Notes under the pieces: model-generated
Seen by the model: only the letters and a program-made list of their open reading frames with translations
Told to the model about the DNA's origin: nothing
Database searches by the model: none
Shown here: piece by piece, positions 32,746 through 44,745 of the stretch
How positions within the stretch are numbered: the stretch's first letter is position 1
Layout of the letters: every line of letters starts with the position of its first letter
Made by a program: the position numbers and the translations under genes
DNA from: Liolophura sinensis
Taxonomy: Eukaryota > Mollusca > Polyplacophora > Chitonida > Chitonidae
Direction of reading: 5' to 3'
NCBI RefSeq assembly: GCF_032854445.1
Contig: NC_088305.1
Coordinates: forward strand, 7,689,606 to 7,753,605
Length of the DNA: 64,000 nt

Positions 32746-32965
32746 GGGGGCCTCCCTAGCCCCTTTGGTTAGCGCGCTAAAAGAGTCTCTGACTAATGCG
32801 GTCTCTGTGAGATCAAGTCCAGCTCATGCTAGCTTCCTCTCCGGCCGTACGTGGGAAGGTCTTCCAGCAAACGTGCAGAAAGTCGTGGGTTTTCCCTGGC
32901 CTGCCCGGTTTCCTTCTGTCGTATAGGTGGAATATTCTTGATTACGGCGTAAAACACCAATGAAA

Positions 32966-33004
<39 letters not shown>

Positions 33005-33009
33005 GTAAA
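32746..33009 (+). mobile_element. tRNA-derived SINE with (AAAT)n tail, unit B
   Basis: Counterpart of 1328..1630 with a shorter AAAT tail, so the tail length changed after the duplication. Confidence 0.8.
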
Positions 33010-33240
33010 TCTATACTATAATACCATAAGTATAAAACATATACCCTTCGGTCGAATGTTTTAAATTGTTGGTACGTCCGTTTTTGCATACAAATATTTC
33101 ACTTGTAATAATGTAGACATCAACCTTTATTTCTCTTTCACCAAAAAGTTACTAATTTGCGCATGCGAAACCAAAAAAAAGTGTGCTAGAAAATGCAATC
33201 ATCAAATCTTGTTTAGCCTGCTCTGTAAACACTAGTGCCC

Positions 33241-33370
33241 CATTTATTTATTTATTTGATTGGTGTTTTACGCCGTACTCAAGAATATTTCACTAAAGGA
33301 CGACGGCCAGCATTATGGTGAAAGGAAACCGGGCAGAGCCCGGAGAAAACCCACGACCATCTGCAGGTTT
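33241..33370 (-). mobile_element. Truncated SINE (same family), unit B
   Basis: Longer version of 1863..1960, retaining the cggccagcattatggtg and cgggcagagcccgg blocks. Confidence 0.7.
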
Positions 33371-34116
33371 GCTCCGCTTATAAACACCTTTCAGTTTGAG
33401 TTTGTGTCCTGTTGTACAATCATAAAAAACCATGGTTAATAACTACACAAATGTGTGTTTCACATGTTTACAAAAGAATACACTCCTACACGTTTAACGG
33501 ATTTTCACACTAAATATTAACACAAAACAATGCTTACCGGACTACTTGTGTCAGGCCTACATGAAAATATCCACCATATTACTTAATAAACATTTCACAT
33601 GTATATACAAGTATAAAAATACATCTCTGTAGTAACTATACATAGCTTTTATATGATAATACACCAGGACATGTTTTCACACTGTAACAGAAAGATGTTT
33701 ATAAACAGAACACTAGTGTTTAGTATTATAAATGGAATGGTTTTATACATATTTTCACAATCAATCACTGAGTATTTTTGTACCTACAGTTTTGTGTAAT
33801 GTAGATCAGTATGTAACTGATATTCGACAGAATATCCACCCAAAGCCTCATGGACAGAATCTGCAGTGGGATTTTTAACTTACGTCCAAATTTCCAAACA
33901 TCAATATAATGCCAAGCTAAGATCCATCATGTTTAAATTCTAAACAGGTAGCTTAACGAAATGTCTACTAATTTTTTCACAATATCAGGTGCCGTGAAAA
34001 AGAAAAACAGTAATTACACGATTCAATATTTAGTCAGAAAATATCTTTCTGTCATGCGTTCGCATGGTATCATGTTTACTCGATGCGGGTCAAACTGCAT
34101 TCGTCTAATGTTTCCC

Positions 34117-34378
34117 AGGGGCCTCTGTGGCTCGGGTGATTAGCGCATTACCGCAGCGTAATGACCTGGGAGTCTCTCACCCAACGGTGGCTGTGTGTTC
34201 AAGTCCAGCTCATGCTGGCTTCCTCTCCGGCCGTACGTGGGAAGGTCAGTAGCAGCCTGCGAATGGTCGTGGGTTTCCCCCAGGCTGTGCCGGGTTTCCT
34301 CCCATTATAATTCTGGCCGCCGTCGTATAAGTGCAATATTCTTGAGTACGAACTATAACACCAGTTAAATAAATAATT
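34117..34378 (+). mobile_element. Near full-length tRNA-derived SINE, unit B
   Basis: Counterpart of 2705..2966. In unit C only the far 3' piece (tcgtataagtgcaatatttt, near 63165) is left. Confidence 0.8.
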
Positions 34379-35304
34379 TCTGTGGTAGGACGTTCACCAT
34401 CTGTAAGCCTATGGCATACATGGGTATGCCTATGGAGGAAACCGGGTCTGCGTAAAACACCAAATAAATACTACCTTCGCTTACTTATATCTTGTAACTT
34501 CAGGGGAATGGCTGACAGGTCGCTATGACAACACTACCAAATCTTTGATGCATTGAATATTACACAAATATACTTTCCCTAGACATTCTGACTAAACCAA
34601 GTATCATTTACTTCCTAAGGCATCCCTGCAGATAATTATACATTGACGTACATCCATATTGGAAGCATACCTGCAAATAAGTCATCGAGAGCCATGTACA
34701 ACAAAACACGCAACAATTGCTCTCACTGTATAATTCAAAGCGAGTCTCAAGTCTGGAATTACGCTGACTGTAGCATAATTGAGTTTATGATCGGAACCAG
34801 GCAAAACATAACAATATAATGAAAAATTGTTTTAAGTTGAGAAGATAACAATCCAACATTCATGCCCCCCCCCCCCCCCGCAAACAACCGCCCATGCAAA
34901 AAAAAAAATAGTGGAGTGTGTGTGTCCAGTACATGTCGTTATATGTAGGCCTACACGTTGATCTCCACAGATACTGGACGGACAAATATCCCCGAGACAG
35001 CAGCGATTGGCGAAGCTGAAGTTCCCATCAGGAGGAAGGTAAACACTTCGCTTATAACACGTTTTGACAGCTGTGCCGAGTTCCTGGAGAGTTAAGCTTT
35101 TGTTCCGAAGTCCAGCGTCCACTCGCATGCGCCTTGTCCTGGTTGCAAGACGCAAGAATCAAATCTGTATTGAACGACGTTAGTTGTCAACTAATTTGTT
35201 AGCAGATATTGGCAGCGTCCATGGCCGTGACAACGCTAACCATCTTTTCGTCAAATAGGTGACCAAAAAGTTAAGTCTGATCATGCGCCGCTCTTCTGTA
35301 GACC

Positions 35305-36194
35305 CTATGGCGCCTTAAACAACTTCATATAACAATCCTTTACACCATTTCGTATTTGACCGGATATAAGCACTACGTCACATCCTTGGATTACTGCAGC
35401 TATCAGACAGGACGTACTCCAAATACTATTTATGACAGCCGGGTCGGAACACTGGGCAGGGCAGTGTAACATCAACAAAGTTGTTGCAGGAAAGAGGCAG
35501 TTTATAAACCAATTGTGAACAAGTGTTAGACACAGAAGCCTGTATCGTCGTTTTGACAGCATACTCTTCTCTTAAAGGCTTCTCCACTTTTGGGGGCGTA
35601 TTCTGATACCGGCTCTATCTGGGCTTGAATGCTTCTCGCTTTTTGTCTGGCAAAGAGCAGAATGTTATTATTCAGCGCCAATACAATAAGGCATGCAGTG
35701 AGATACAATACATAGGCGATTACGTATGCAAACCACGACGGGAAAACAGACCAGTCGCTTGCATCATATGGGCTGGTGGAATTCACGGTTATCTCCCTTC
35801 AACTAATGTCGATGAAACTAACAGAACACACTTGCACGTAAACAAATGGGAATACTCCAGTAAGGAGCATGCCGATTTTAATGGACTTCTATTTCTTCTC
35901 CAAAATATCCAGGATAGAACGTATTTCTGTTCCATAACATATTCGTGTTAAGTAAATTTAAAATGTACACGAGAACAGCACTTATCTCTCTCTTACAACT
36001 GTCATGAAAATGGCCCCGAAATTATTCACAGCAATAAATATTTTCGAGTGTACATCATCTTCAACAAGATATGACCCAATGAGAACAAGGGAGTTATCTG
36101 CCATGGAGGCAGCAGCAAACGAGACTATCAGGATAGTGAGGGATAAGACCGCGAGCCCCGGACACCATTTTGTTGTTATTGATGTTGTTGTCAC
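35305..36194 (-). pseudogene. GPCR-a, degenerate 7TM receptor, unit B
   Basis: Near-identical copy of the unit A pseudogene. TM1 is open in 35982..36194 (GLAVLSLTILIVSFAAAS). The TM2-TM3 portion is truncated and followed by stops. The TM4-like part ends at the same in-frame TGA seen in units A and C. TM5 and the third intracellular loop are open in 35526..35786, and TM6-TM7 plus the tail are open in 35305..35562 after the same frameshift as in A. The shared lesions show the gene was already dead before the A/B split, or that A and B were homogenised later. Confidence 0.75.
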
Positions 36195-36827
36195 AAAAGA
36201 CTACATACCCTGTGTTATATCGAGACTCAGCTTTGCCACCGGCCCTATGTCTGAAGTAGTCTCAACGATTTGCTGAAATGTTTCAGGCAAAAGCAGTTAG
36301 CCAGAGTTACAGAAAAGATGAAGTAAACACAGGCGTCGATCGAAAGCGCACGCGCCAAGAGCGACTCCGCCTTTGTTCCCTGGACTCTATTTACTCATAA
36401 TAGGAGGTAATGGGCGTCAGATTGTATACAAGGACGATCAAATGTTTGCGGAGAAACATAAAACGTTCTCTATACTTTAACGATTAGCTATGAAGTTGAG
36501 TGAATTTATCAATGTAATGTATGAACAAGTAATCTATCACAAATTCAAGCCATTATCGGTATACGCACATGACAACTGCATACCTGGGTATTTCGACAGT
36601 TATGTTTTGTATTGAGGAAAACGGAATCCTACTGAGCATGGCGAATAACTACGCAGCTGTAAGAGTGACATTGTTAGAAAAAATTATAAATAGAAATAAA
36701 TAAGAACAGAACTTTTAAAGTTTTAGTTATGTTAGTAAAGATCTTGTGCGCACGACTTAACAAAAATCTCGTGCGCACGATTTAATTGTGCATTTCTGTT
36801 GGTCAATTGTCTCGTGTGTATGGCATG

Positions 36828-37015
36828 TATTTATTTATTTGATATATTTGATTGCTGCTTTACGCCGTACACAAGAATATTCCACTTATACGACAGCGGC
36901 CAGCAATATGGTGTGAGGAAACCAGGCAGAGCCCGGGGAGAACCCACGACCATCCACGTTGTGAATAATTTCAGGGACAGGTTACTGCCAGACCTTCCCA
37001 CTTACGAGCAAGACT
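36828..37015 (-). mobile_element. SINE, 5'-truncated, unit B
   Basis: Counterpart of 5417..5610. Confidence 0.7.
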
Positions 37016-37297
37016 TGTATGTGTTTTCTTCTATTTCAATTTTTTTTTCATAACCATGTCACTTTTACGGCTCCATGACTAGCTCTGAGTTAGGAAGACA
37101 TTAATATGATTTTGCAGGAAACAGAAAACATTTCCCAGATATTTTACAGACAATTTGTCACCTACATTCCTATTGACACCAGCTCAAACTGTATACAATC
37201 TTGATGGAGGTCATACTACTGACCACAGACGACCTTCATGTGCCGCAACATAAACTGAAACCGTGGACTTACCACCGAATGCAGTCAAGGAATATTA

Positions 37298-37533
37298 CAT
37301 TTATTTATTTAGTTTTTTATTTATTTCATTGGAGTTTTACACCGTACACAAGAATATTTCACATATACGATGGGAGGAAACCGGGCAGAGCTCGAGGGAA
37401 TTCAGGTTGCTGGCAGACCTTCCCGGAGAGGAAGCCAGCGTGAGTTGGACTTGAACTCACAGCGACAGCGCTAATGTGAGGCTTCTGTGTCACTGCCCGA
37501 GCTGGCGTGTTAACCACCTCGACCATGGAGGCC
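37298..37533 (-). mobile_element. SINE, nearly full length, unit B
   Basis: Counterpart of 5887..6141 with a small internal deletion. Confidence 0.75.
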
Positions 37534-37857
37534 CCCAGATTAGAATTAATAATATATTACTTATTTCTTTGGTGTAATGTTCAACAATACACGATACAAT
37601 CTTTCACTTACACCATTGTGGTCAGTATTAGGTTGAAGGATACTGGAGTGCCCGCGATAAACCAACGATGTTTGGCAAATTACTGACGAACCTTCTTACG
37701 TGTGACGTACTGATATTTTTCAAACCCGTCCTTCAAACCAGCCGTCTACTAAACTCGATGTTCCAGGTCAATAATCGCAAGGCTAATTCCCAAAACAACG
37801 TTTATCACAAACCACCAAAGAACTATGAAAGTATATAAAATAATTATAATATAATCA

Positions 37858-38400
37858 AGACGTACAGCACTGAGAGAGAAAACCGGATCAGCGACGACAG
37901 TGTGATAGCTGGCAAATGGTTACATGTAACCGATGAAATACGTGCTCATGTCAGTTTAGCTTAGCCAGGGTTTTATTCTAACTGTTCTTATAATGCATAA
38001 ATCGCAGCAACTTACACAGCCCCATAGCTCCATGGCTTAAGCAGAATTAGGTAAAAAAACTTGCAGTGATGTTTATTGCAATTGATCAGACATAACTGGT
38101 TTAGAATGACTCAAAATGTTGTATTGCCATGACACTTAACATGCAATCACATTAAAACAATGCAAAGGGACTGGGCCTCGGGGCTGCTTAGTCCACCAGC
38201 AGAATCCTGGTTTATGCAGGAATACTATATAATAAAGACGTACAGCATAAAGAGTACAACCAGAGCAGCAATTGGTCAATTGGCAATTGGTGACACGTAA
38301 CCGGTGAAATATGTCCTCTTGTCAATTTACCTCAGTCGTAGTTTTATTCTGACTGTTCATGTAAATGCATAAATAGTAACAACTTACACGCTCCCCGAAT
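37858..38400 (+). repeat. Dispersed ~370-bp repeat, one and a half units (unit B)
   Basis: First unit matches 6464..6845. A second partial unit begins near 38239 (gacgtacagcataaagagta) and has no counterpart in unit A. Confidence 0.65.
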
Positions 38401-38759
38401 GCTGGCTTCACTCATTCGCCTACACCAGACCTATCGTCTTTCCAACATCACTGAAAACTGTTGACTACTTTTCTTTACGTGATTCAGGCCGAATGTTTTT
38501 TACTTTATACGTTTTCTTAGTTCTTAGGTGGTTTGTGTTCTACATTCTTTTGGGAAAGGGTCCTTGCGATTCTGGACATAGGACGTCCTTATTTATTGAC
38601 GGCTGGTATACGGATGTTTGTTTCCACGCATGGATTAAACCTGAACCGCGTGAGTCTTAGCAAATGAGAAACAAGCAGCATTAAGCACTGTAGACTGCCA
38701 CAAGCTCACGGTCGTCTGTCGTGTTGTTAGGCTCAGAAAAAATGAAGTGTTCCAAAACG

Positions 38760-38935
38760 ACAACTAGTAATCTACGACTAGAAGTAGAAATCTACGATGG
38801 GAAGTAGTAATTTTACGATAGGAAATAGTAATCGTCGATGACGAGTGGTAATCTTTGATGGCAAGTAGTGATTTACGATGACCAGTAGTAATCTAGGATC
38901 GCCAGTAGTAATCTAGGATCGCCAGTAGTAATCTG
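38760..38935 (+). repeat. ~21-bp tandem repeat, unit B only
   Basis: About eight units of agtagtaatctacgatggcc-like sequence. In the stretch 38240..39500 with no counterpart in unit A. Confidence 0.7.
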
Positions 38936-39073
38936 CTTGGCCTGGTATTCGTATAATATGACTGGGTGGGGTGTCATGTCTGGTGTCTTCTGCTTCTACT
39001 TCAGTTGCGGCAGCATGAACAGCGATTGAATACGGCGTTAAACCCAAACATTTATTCATTCATTCATTCATTC
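38935..39073 (+). mobile_element. SINE 3' fragment, 'gtcatgtctggtgtct' family, unit B
   Basis: ggcctggtattcgtataata, gtcatgtctggtgtcttctg, acggcgttaaacccaaacat, then (ATTC)n. In a B-only segment. Confidence 0.6.
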
Positions 39074-40792
39074 AAACGCATTTGTGTTTGGGGGTCCAAT
39101 GAAATAGTTAACGAGCTTTAGTTCCATGTTCATAACATTGACTTTTTTAAGAAACACCCAATTTCACCCACTAAATGTGTGCAGAGAACAGAGTAAAGGA
39201 GTTACGCCCTTTTGACTACCAGGAGCTTACAGGACGTTTACCGCTAGCCGATTTTCATGTCGTTCGCTAAGATCTGGCACCATGCATACTGTTTACGACA
39301 ATATGAGTCGAAGGAGCTTTCTAGCACTATTTCCATTCATAGTCTGTAAAGGGCGTTCCAAGTCGATATTCGCAAGATCCATTTCCAAAACAACATTTAA
39401 CACTAGCTCCCAAAGACAAAGGTATGTAAGAAATTATACAAATAGGAAATAAAGCCAGTAACACACAAGAGAGTAGCGGTCATCAGTTTTCAATGATGCC
39501 GGGCAGACAGTGGATATTCCAGGCAGTGCTGTTGGAAATGTTTGGACAAAGATCAACTTCAAAGCCTGAATCTCAAGTGTGGCCAGAGATGTCAGCAGGT
39601 AAATATGAACACTAATCCTTTAAGAATGATGATTCCCCATCCGAGTCCCTGTTCATAATCTTACACACCCAGTCTATGCTCCTGTAGTATTGTAACCTAC
39701 ATAGTGTACATCTCACTGGCAAAAAGCTCTAATGTTGTTACACTAAAACTTCACGTAATACTATCACGATAGATCAACCATGCCACGTCTTGCTTTCATC
39801 TATGCAAATAATGCTGCTCAGCCGGCACAAAAGAGCAATCATTGGCTATAATTGTGATTCTTTGTAAAGATTCAACTGTTCCTCCTCGTTTCTCCACTAT
39901 GTGACCGTGATTTTTGCCATTTCAAGTCATTTCCAATTAGCTCTAACTTTCAGAAACAGGCACGACCGAACATCTTCAACATTGATCTGGGACGGAAGGT
40001 TTGGGTGGGTGGTGGTCTTGAGTAGGCAAAGGGGGTTGCAGCCCAAGAGATTTGAGTTCAGGGGTCACCCAAGCCCCGAAATCCATTGATTCTCAGATGC
40101 CCCGAGATGCATTCTAAACGATAACCGTGGGAATAAAATGAAAATGGGAATGACCTACGAATTCCGAAGGTGCAGTTTTTCGTACGTATTTAAAACTATA
40201 TATTGTATTAGGAAGTTTTATGTATAGAACGTTTACCCTGGATTTTAATGGCAGTGGTTTTTTGTTGTTGTTGTTTTTTTAATTGTTCTTAACTGTCATG
40301 CCAAAAGCAAATTATGGTGTGTTTAAACCAAAATGAATACTGTCTGACTGACTGCAATTATCAGGGGCATTACACTGATGACGGAACAAAATGAACAGCA
40401 AGTCTGCATGAAATTAAAACCATTTTAAACTAAATCATTAAACTCTATTTGTGGGTTGAAGTGGCTTGCTTGGACCTAGGCAGGTAAATATCGGAAATTG
40501 TTGAAACCAGACCTCAACATTCAATTTAATTGTACTAGGTTGGACCTAAAACACTACCAATATTGTTGATAACACCCGCCTTCAAACTTTAACATTTAAT
40601 GGGTTTATTTTAGTTTAAAATATTTAAAAATAAATATCTGGTATGGTAAGGCGGGTAATCGGCCCCAATGCAAGAAACTGTGCCCCTCAAGAAACGAAGC
40701 TGATTAAAACTGTCACTGAGGGCTGCTGACACTTTCGTCAGGCCACCCCTTTTTTCAACTTTGTTTTAAAAATAAATCTGAATATTTTGTGA

Positions 40793-41010
40793 CCCACGAG
40801 CATCTCATCAATGCGGTCGATGTAAGCCCGATTCCAGTTCATGCTGCCTTCCTCTTTGGCCGTCCGTAAGAAGGTTTGACAGCAACCTGCCGATGGTCCT
40901 GGGTTTCCTCCGGGCTCTCTCCGGTTTCCTCTCACTATAATACTGGCCGCCGGCGTATAATTGAAATATTCTTGAGTACGACGTAAAACAGCAATCAAAT
41001 AAATAAATAA
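40793..41010 (+). mobile_element. SINE copy, unit B
   Basis: Counterpart of 8163..8380. Confidence 0.65.
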
Positions 41011-41030
41011 ATATTTCTTTTAGCGAGTCG

Positions 41031-41166
41031 TCTACATTCTCCAGCCGAAAGTGGGAAGCTTTGGCAGCAACATGCAAATGGTCGTCGGTTTCCCCGGTTT
41101 TGCCTGGTTTCCTCCCACCATAATCCTGGTCGCCGGCCTATAAGTGAAATATTCATGAGTACTTCT
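41031..41166 (+). mobile_element. SINE fragment, unit B
   Basis: Counterpart of 8397..8540. Confidence 0.6.
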
Positions 41167-41556
41167 GTTCAAGTACTGTGAAACACAATGCTTAAACTGT
41201 CAAATTTCCAAAAGGGAGAATAATTATCCAAAAATGAGAAAGAGAATCCTTGAAGTAATTTATATGCATTCGGAAAGCAGCAGTTCATGTCACGTTTTGG
41301 TTTATTTACCTTGTAACGGTTTATGTAGTTCCAATTTGCTATTTCCTATGTGTATTTTAGGGCTCTGTGCACACCTTTATAGGTATCGCTGTATGTATAT
41401 TCTATGTGGATCTGCTCACTAAGCAAGCATCATGCTTATTTATTATTGTCCAGTTCTCTTTCCCCACTTTTTGTTTATTTTATTTTAGTCACAACAGCAG
41501 TCTTCACACAGATTTACACTCCGTATTGGTCGAAGACGAAGGCCAGACTGCGGAAG

Positions 41557-41727
41557 CCACCACACTAGCATCCTCCACCACACTAGCGTCTTCCACCACA
41601 CTAGCGTCCACCATCACATTAGCGTCCCCCACCACACTAGCGTCCTGCACCACATTAGCGCCCACCACCATACATGGGCCCTCCACCACACTGGCGTCCA
41701 CCACCATACTAGCGTCCTCAACCATTG
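41557..41727 (+). repeat. 15-bp minisatellite, unit B
   Basis: Shorter version, about 10-11 units, of 8925..9147; the surrounding frame (41367..41741) also stays open. Confidence 0.85.
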
Positions 41728-42952
41728 ATCATCTCTTATGAGTGTGTATTTCCTAGTTTTAAAAGCAAATGCATGTATGTTCGGGTCAAATTGACAACAG
41801 CAGTAAGCAGTGCTTTGAACGGAGGTCTGCTTTAATTGACACGAACAGGCAGCGAAAAGTCAATGTTCTATCAGACAATAATATAGCGTAAGGAGACGAA
41901 CAGCCAGTGTAGCCTACATGTGTATGGTGGTGTTTTGCCACTAATTTCTAGCCTGAAAATGACCGTTGCCCCGATCGCCGTTAACAGGTGGATGCACAGA
42001 GAGTTGCCACTACAGACACATTCCAGTGCCATGTTGGTTTCAACTCCTGTCAGTCAGTAATAGTAACTATAAGGTAGGGTACATCCTGATCGAGCCGTCA
42101 ATCATGCATCTCGATGAAGGAAAGTTTAAGGTTTTGAAGAGTATATGTTGGACATCGCTAGCTTGATTAATTAAAGATGCCTCCACTACTGACTGTTACC
42201 AAGGCAGCAGAGACACAAAAGGCAAGAGAATTTACAAATCCCTTAACCATGGTCTGGTGCGTCATACCATATGCACACATATACAAATCAGATCTCAAAC
42301 CCATGAGGCATAATTTGCCATGCAGAACTACAAACGTGAGTGACACTTTCTTATCGAGCCAAACAGTACAGACTTTGCGTAAACTGACACAAACAAAACT
42401 GTTTTTAGTCTTGAAACGGAGACGGGAAACACTGTACTGTATGCATACTGACACCACATAGCCGTTAATAGTATGAAATAATCATTGATGGTTTAAAGTA
42501 ATCCCTGGTGGTGACAAATAATCCCTGATGGTCTCAAGAATTCATGGACTGTGTCTAATAAACACAGGTGGTGACAAATTAACACGCAGACAGCATTGGG
42601 ACATCAACGTAATATATATCATAAATCACTCATCACACAAAATAACAGTTCTGTGGCTTGTGGCAAAACTGACTTACGGTATCTGTCTGAAGTATATACT
42701 ATATCTTGTAACCAGTGGGGTCATGGGTTCGAAATCTGACCGCCGCCATGTACGTGACAGATTCATCGTTACAACGTAACCCAACACTGGTATAATTAAA
42801 ACACTCCACCTCCGTGCCTACAGCAGGAAAATGGTAAATCCCTGAGAGACAGGTAGCCCAAAATATGGGCGGGAACCCTTTGTAATAATAATAATAATCT
42901 CCACCTACTGCATAACAAATATGTCATAAAGTTAGTTACAACCCTAGCTTGA

Positions 42953-43171
42953 TTGACATTCTGTATGTTTCACAGATACTGTCAGTTCATTCCTGGCGAT
43001 GGGCGATGGTTTACTTCTTCCAATGGTAAACCAAAGCGCCCTTATGTGAATGAAAACTTCATCGGAAAGTTTTTGAACACAGATATATGGAAGAATCGCT
43101 CAATCAGGCAACGAATCGGTTCATCACACAGGGCCCTGGCTGGCATGGACGGAGAAAGCGTTGTTCTGTAG
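42953..43171 (+). other. Small conserved open frame, function unknown (unit B)
   Basis: 72-residue counterpart of 10417..10629. It differs by an in-frame two-codon insertion near the start and single residue changes. No domain recognised. Confidence 0.15.
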
Positions 43172-43395
43172 CGGGTGGGCAGAATTTAGTAAAGAATCAT
43201 CCGTTCCATTCATGAACTCGGTCGCGATCGTACAAGAGAAATAAGATTGAACTGGGGCGTTAATATTAATAATTAATAATATTTGACTGGAGCATTGATT
43301 AGTGAAAACCTAAATCCCAGATGTTTATATTCCTGAAAAATATTACCACACTCCTAGAAAAGTAAGAACCCTTACTTGATTTTACCATCTTTCTT

Positions 43396-44382
43396 TTAAG
43401 TTTCTTTGCAACACTTTGACATTTTATATCTGATCTTGTTGGTGACTGCGCTCAGTGGAAAGCGGAACAGTTTGCACACAATATCGTGAAGCGTAGGCAA
43501 GATCAACAAGAGTGCGTTATTCCAAGAGGGCGTTAGTAAATTTGGAAAATGAAACTCGATGAACACAGGGAAGGGAATTAGAGACCACAAAACGTACATC
43601 GCTGCGATCGAAGCGAACTTTCTCGGTTTGACGCGCTGCTCCCTCAGGTGTTTTTCCAACCCGTGCTTTTGACCTCCGGGTTTGTCGCTAGTCTTTCTCC
43701 ACGACGATCTAATGAAAGTGAAGTAAGTTACTTTTATCGTGGCAATCTGGCCGATAACAAACATGATGAGGAGCAGGAGGTAGATTGAAAGCAGATACTG
43801 CCTCGGATATGACCGCCAGTCACAGGTGGTTGTGTTGCCTGAGGCGTGGACGCCGCTCGTGGTTTTTCCCGTCATGTTGTTGTTGCACTGATCTATCCGC
43901 ATTATAAAGACGGCGGCGGGAACGGCACTGTGGAGAAGCAGCCCAGCCAACAAGACAACTACGGTGATTGTCACAGCCCTGTTAGTTCGCAGACCTAAAG
44001 ACTGAAGCGGGAAAGCCAGAGATTTACCCACCAGGAATTTCATTCCAAGTGACGCCAAGTAATACCACAATAAGCCAAACGTTCGGATTGCTAAAATGAT
44101 TAAACATTTGGTATCAGCAGTAGAAGGCGGTGAAGTAGAGAAAGGTGGCAGTAGTGCTGAAGCTGGAAACACTGCCATGGCGAAAAATATTGCGCCGAGA
44201 CAGAAATCTATTGCGCCAAACGTTGTGATGTTTGATTTTCTAAACCTGATAGCGATAACACACAATACATTAAGCACAATCAGTATACCTCCGAAAACAA
44301 CCATGGTCACTAAACCTACCACTGTTACTGCATTAGCGGGATTACTTGAGTTCTCCACCAGTCCACTGTAATTGGTATCCAT
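43396..44382 (-). CDS. GPCR-b, orphan seven-transmembrane receptor, unit B
   Basis: Intact paralogue of the unit A receptor, also 328 residues and one exon. By eye about 18 residues differ. Six of these cluster in the TM5-ICL3 stretch (IATIKVTYFTFIRSSW against KLAYLTFTGSSW) and five in TM6-TM7. The Cys pair (before TM3 and in TCDWRSYP), the N-terminal sequons and the Lys-rich tail are conserved. The missing DRY and NPxxY are the same. Both copies being open with in-frame changes only suggests function is kept, unlike GPCR-a. It lies between GPCR-a and the FReD gene on the same strand; spacing of several kb argues against co-transcription. Confidence 0.85.
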   Translation of the reverse strand: MDTNYSGLVENSSNPANAVTVVGLVTMVVFGGILIVLNVLCVIAIRFRKSNITTFGAIDFCLGAIFFAMAVFPASALLPPFSTSPPSTADTKCLIILAIRTFGLLWYYLASLGMKFLVGKSLAFPLQSLGLRTNRAVTITVVVLLAGLLLHSAVPAAVFIMRIDQCNNNMTGKTTSGVHASGNTTTCDWRSYPRQYLLSIYLLLLIMFVIGQIATIKVTYFTFIRSSWRKTSDKPGGQKHGLEKHLREQRVKPRKFASIAAMYVLWSLIPFPVFIEFHFPNLLTPSWNNALLLILPTLHDIVCKLFRFPLSAVTNKIRYKMSKCCKET

Positions 44383-44603
44383 GTTTTAGTCCCTCAGTGT
44401 AAATAGCCCTTGTTTAAGCTAAACTCCGATTTAAAGCAGATATGGTCTGTTGTGATTCCCGGTATCAGTCTGTGTGAGACTGTCAATATTGGCAGTAACA
44501 GAACAAGGCACACTTCGTATGAATAATTCTGCTATGCAACCGGAACTAGAACGACCGGTAAAATAAAGCGAAGCGACATCTAGTGATGTCCACCATCGTG
44601 TGG

Positions 44604-44745
44604 GCGTCAAAGTACCTCCAATCAAGAGCCAAAAGCACCTCCATTCTAGAGTCTAAGGACATCTAATCAAAATCCAAAAGGACGTCCAATCAAGAGTCAA
44701 AAGTGCATCCGATCAGGAGTCAAACGAACTTTCAATCCAGACTTT
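44604..44745 (+). repeat. Degenerate ~28-bp tandem repeat, unit B
   Basis: Counterpart of 12060..12200 with unit-specific substitutions. Confidence 0.5.
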
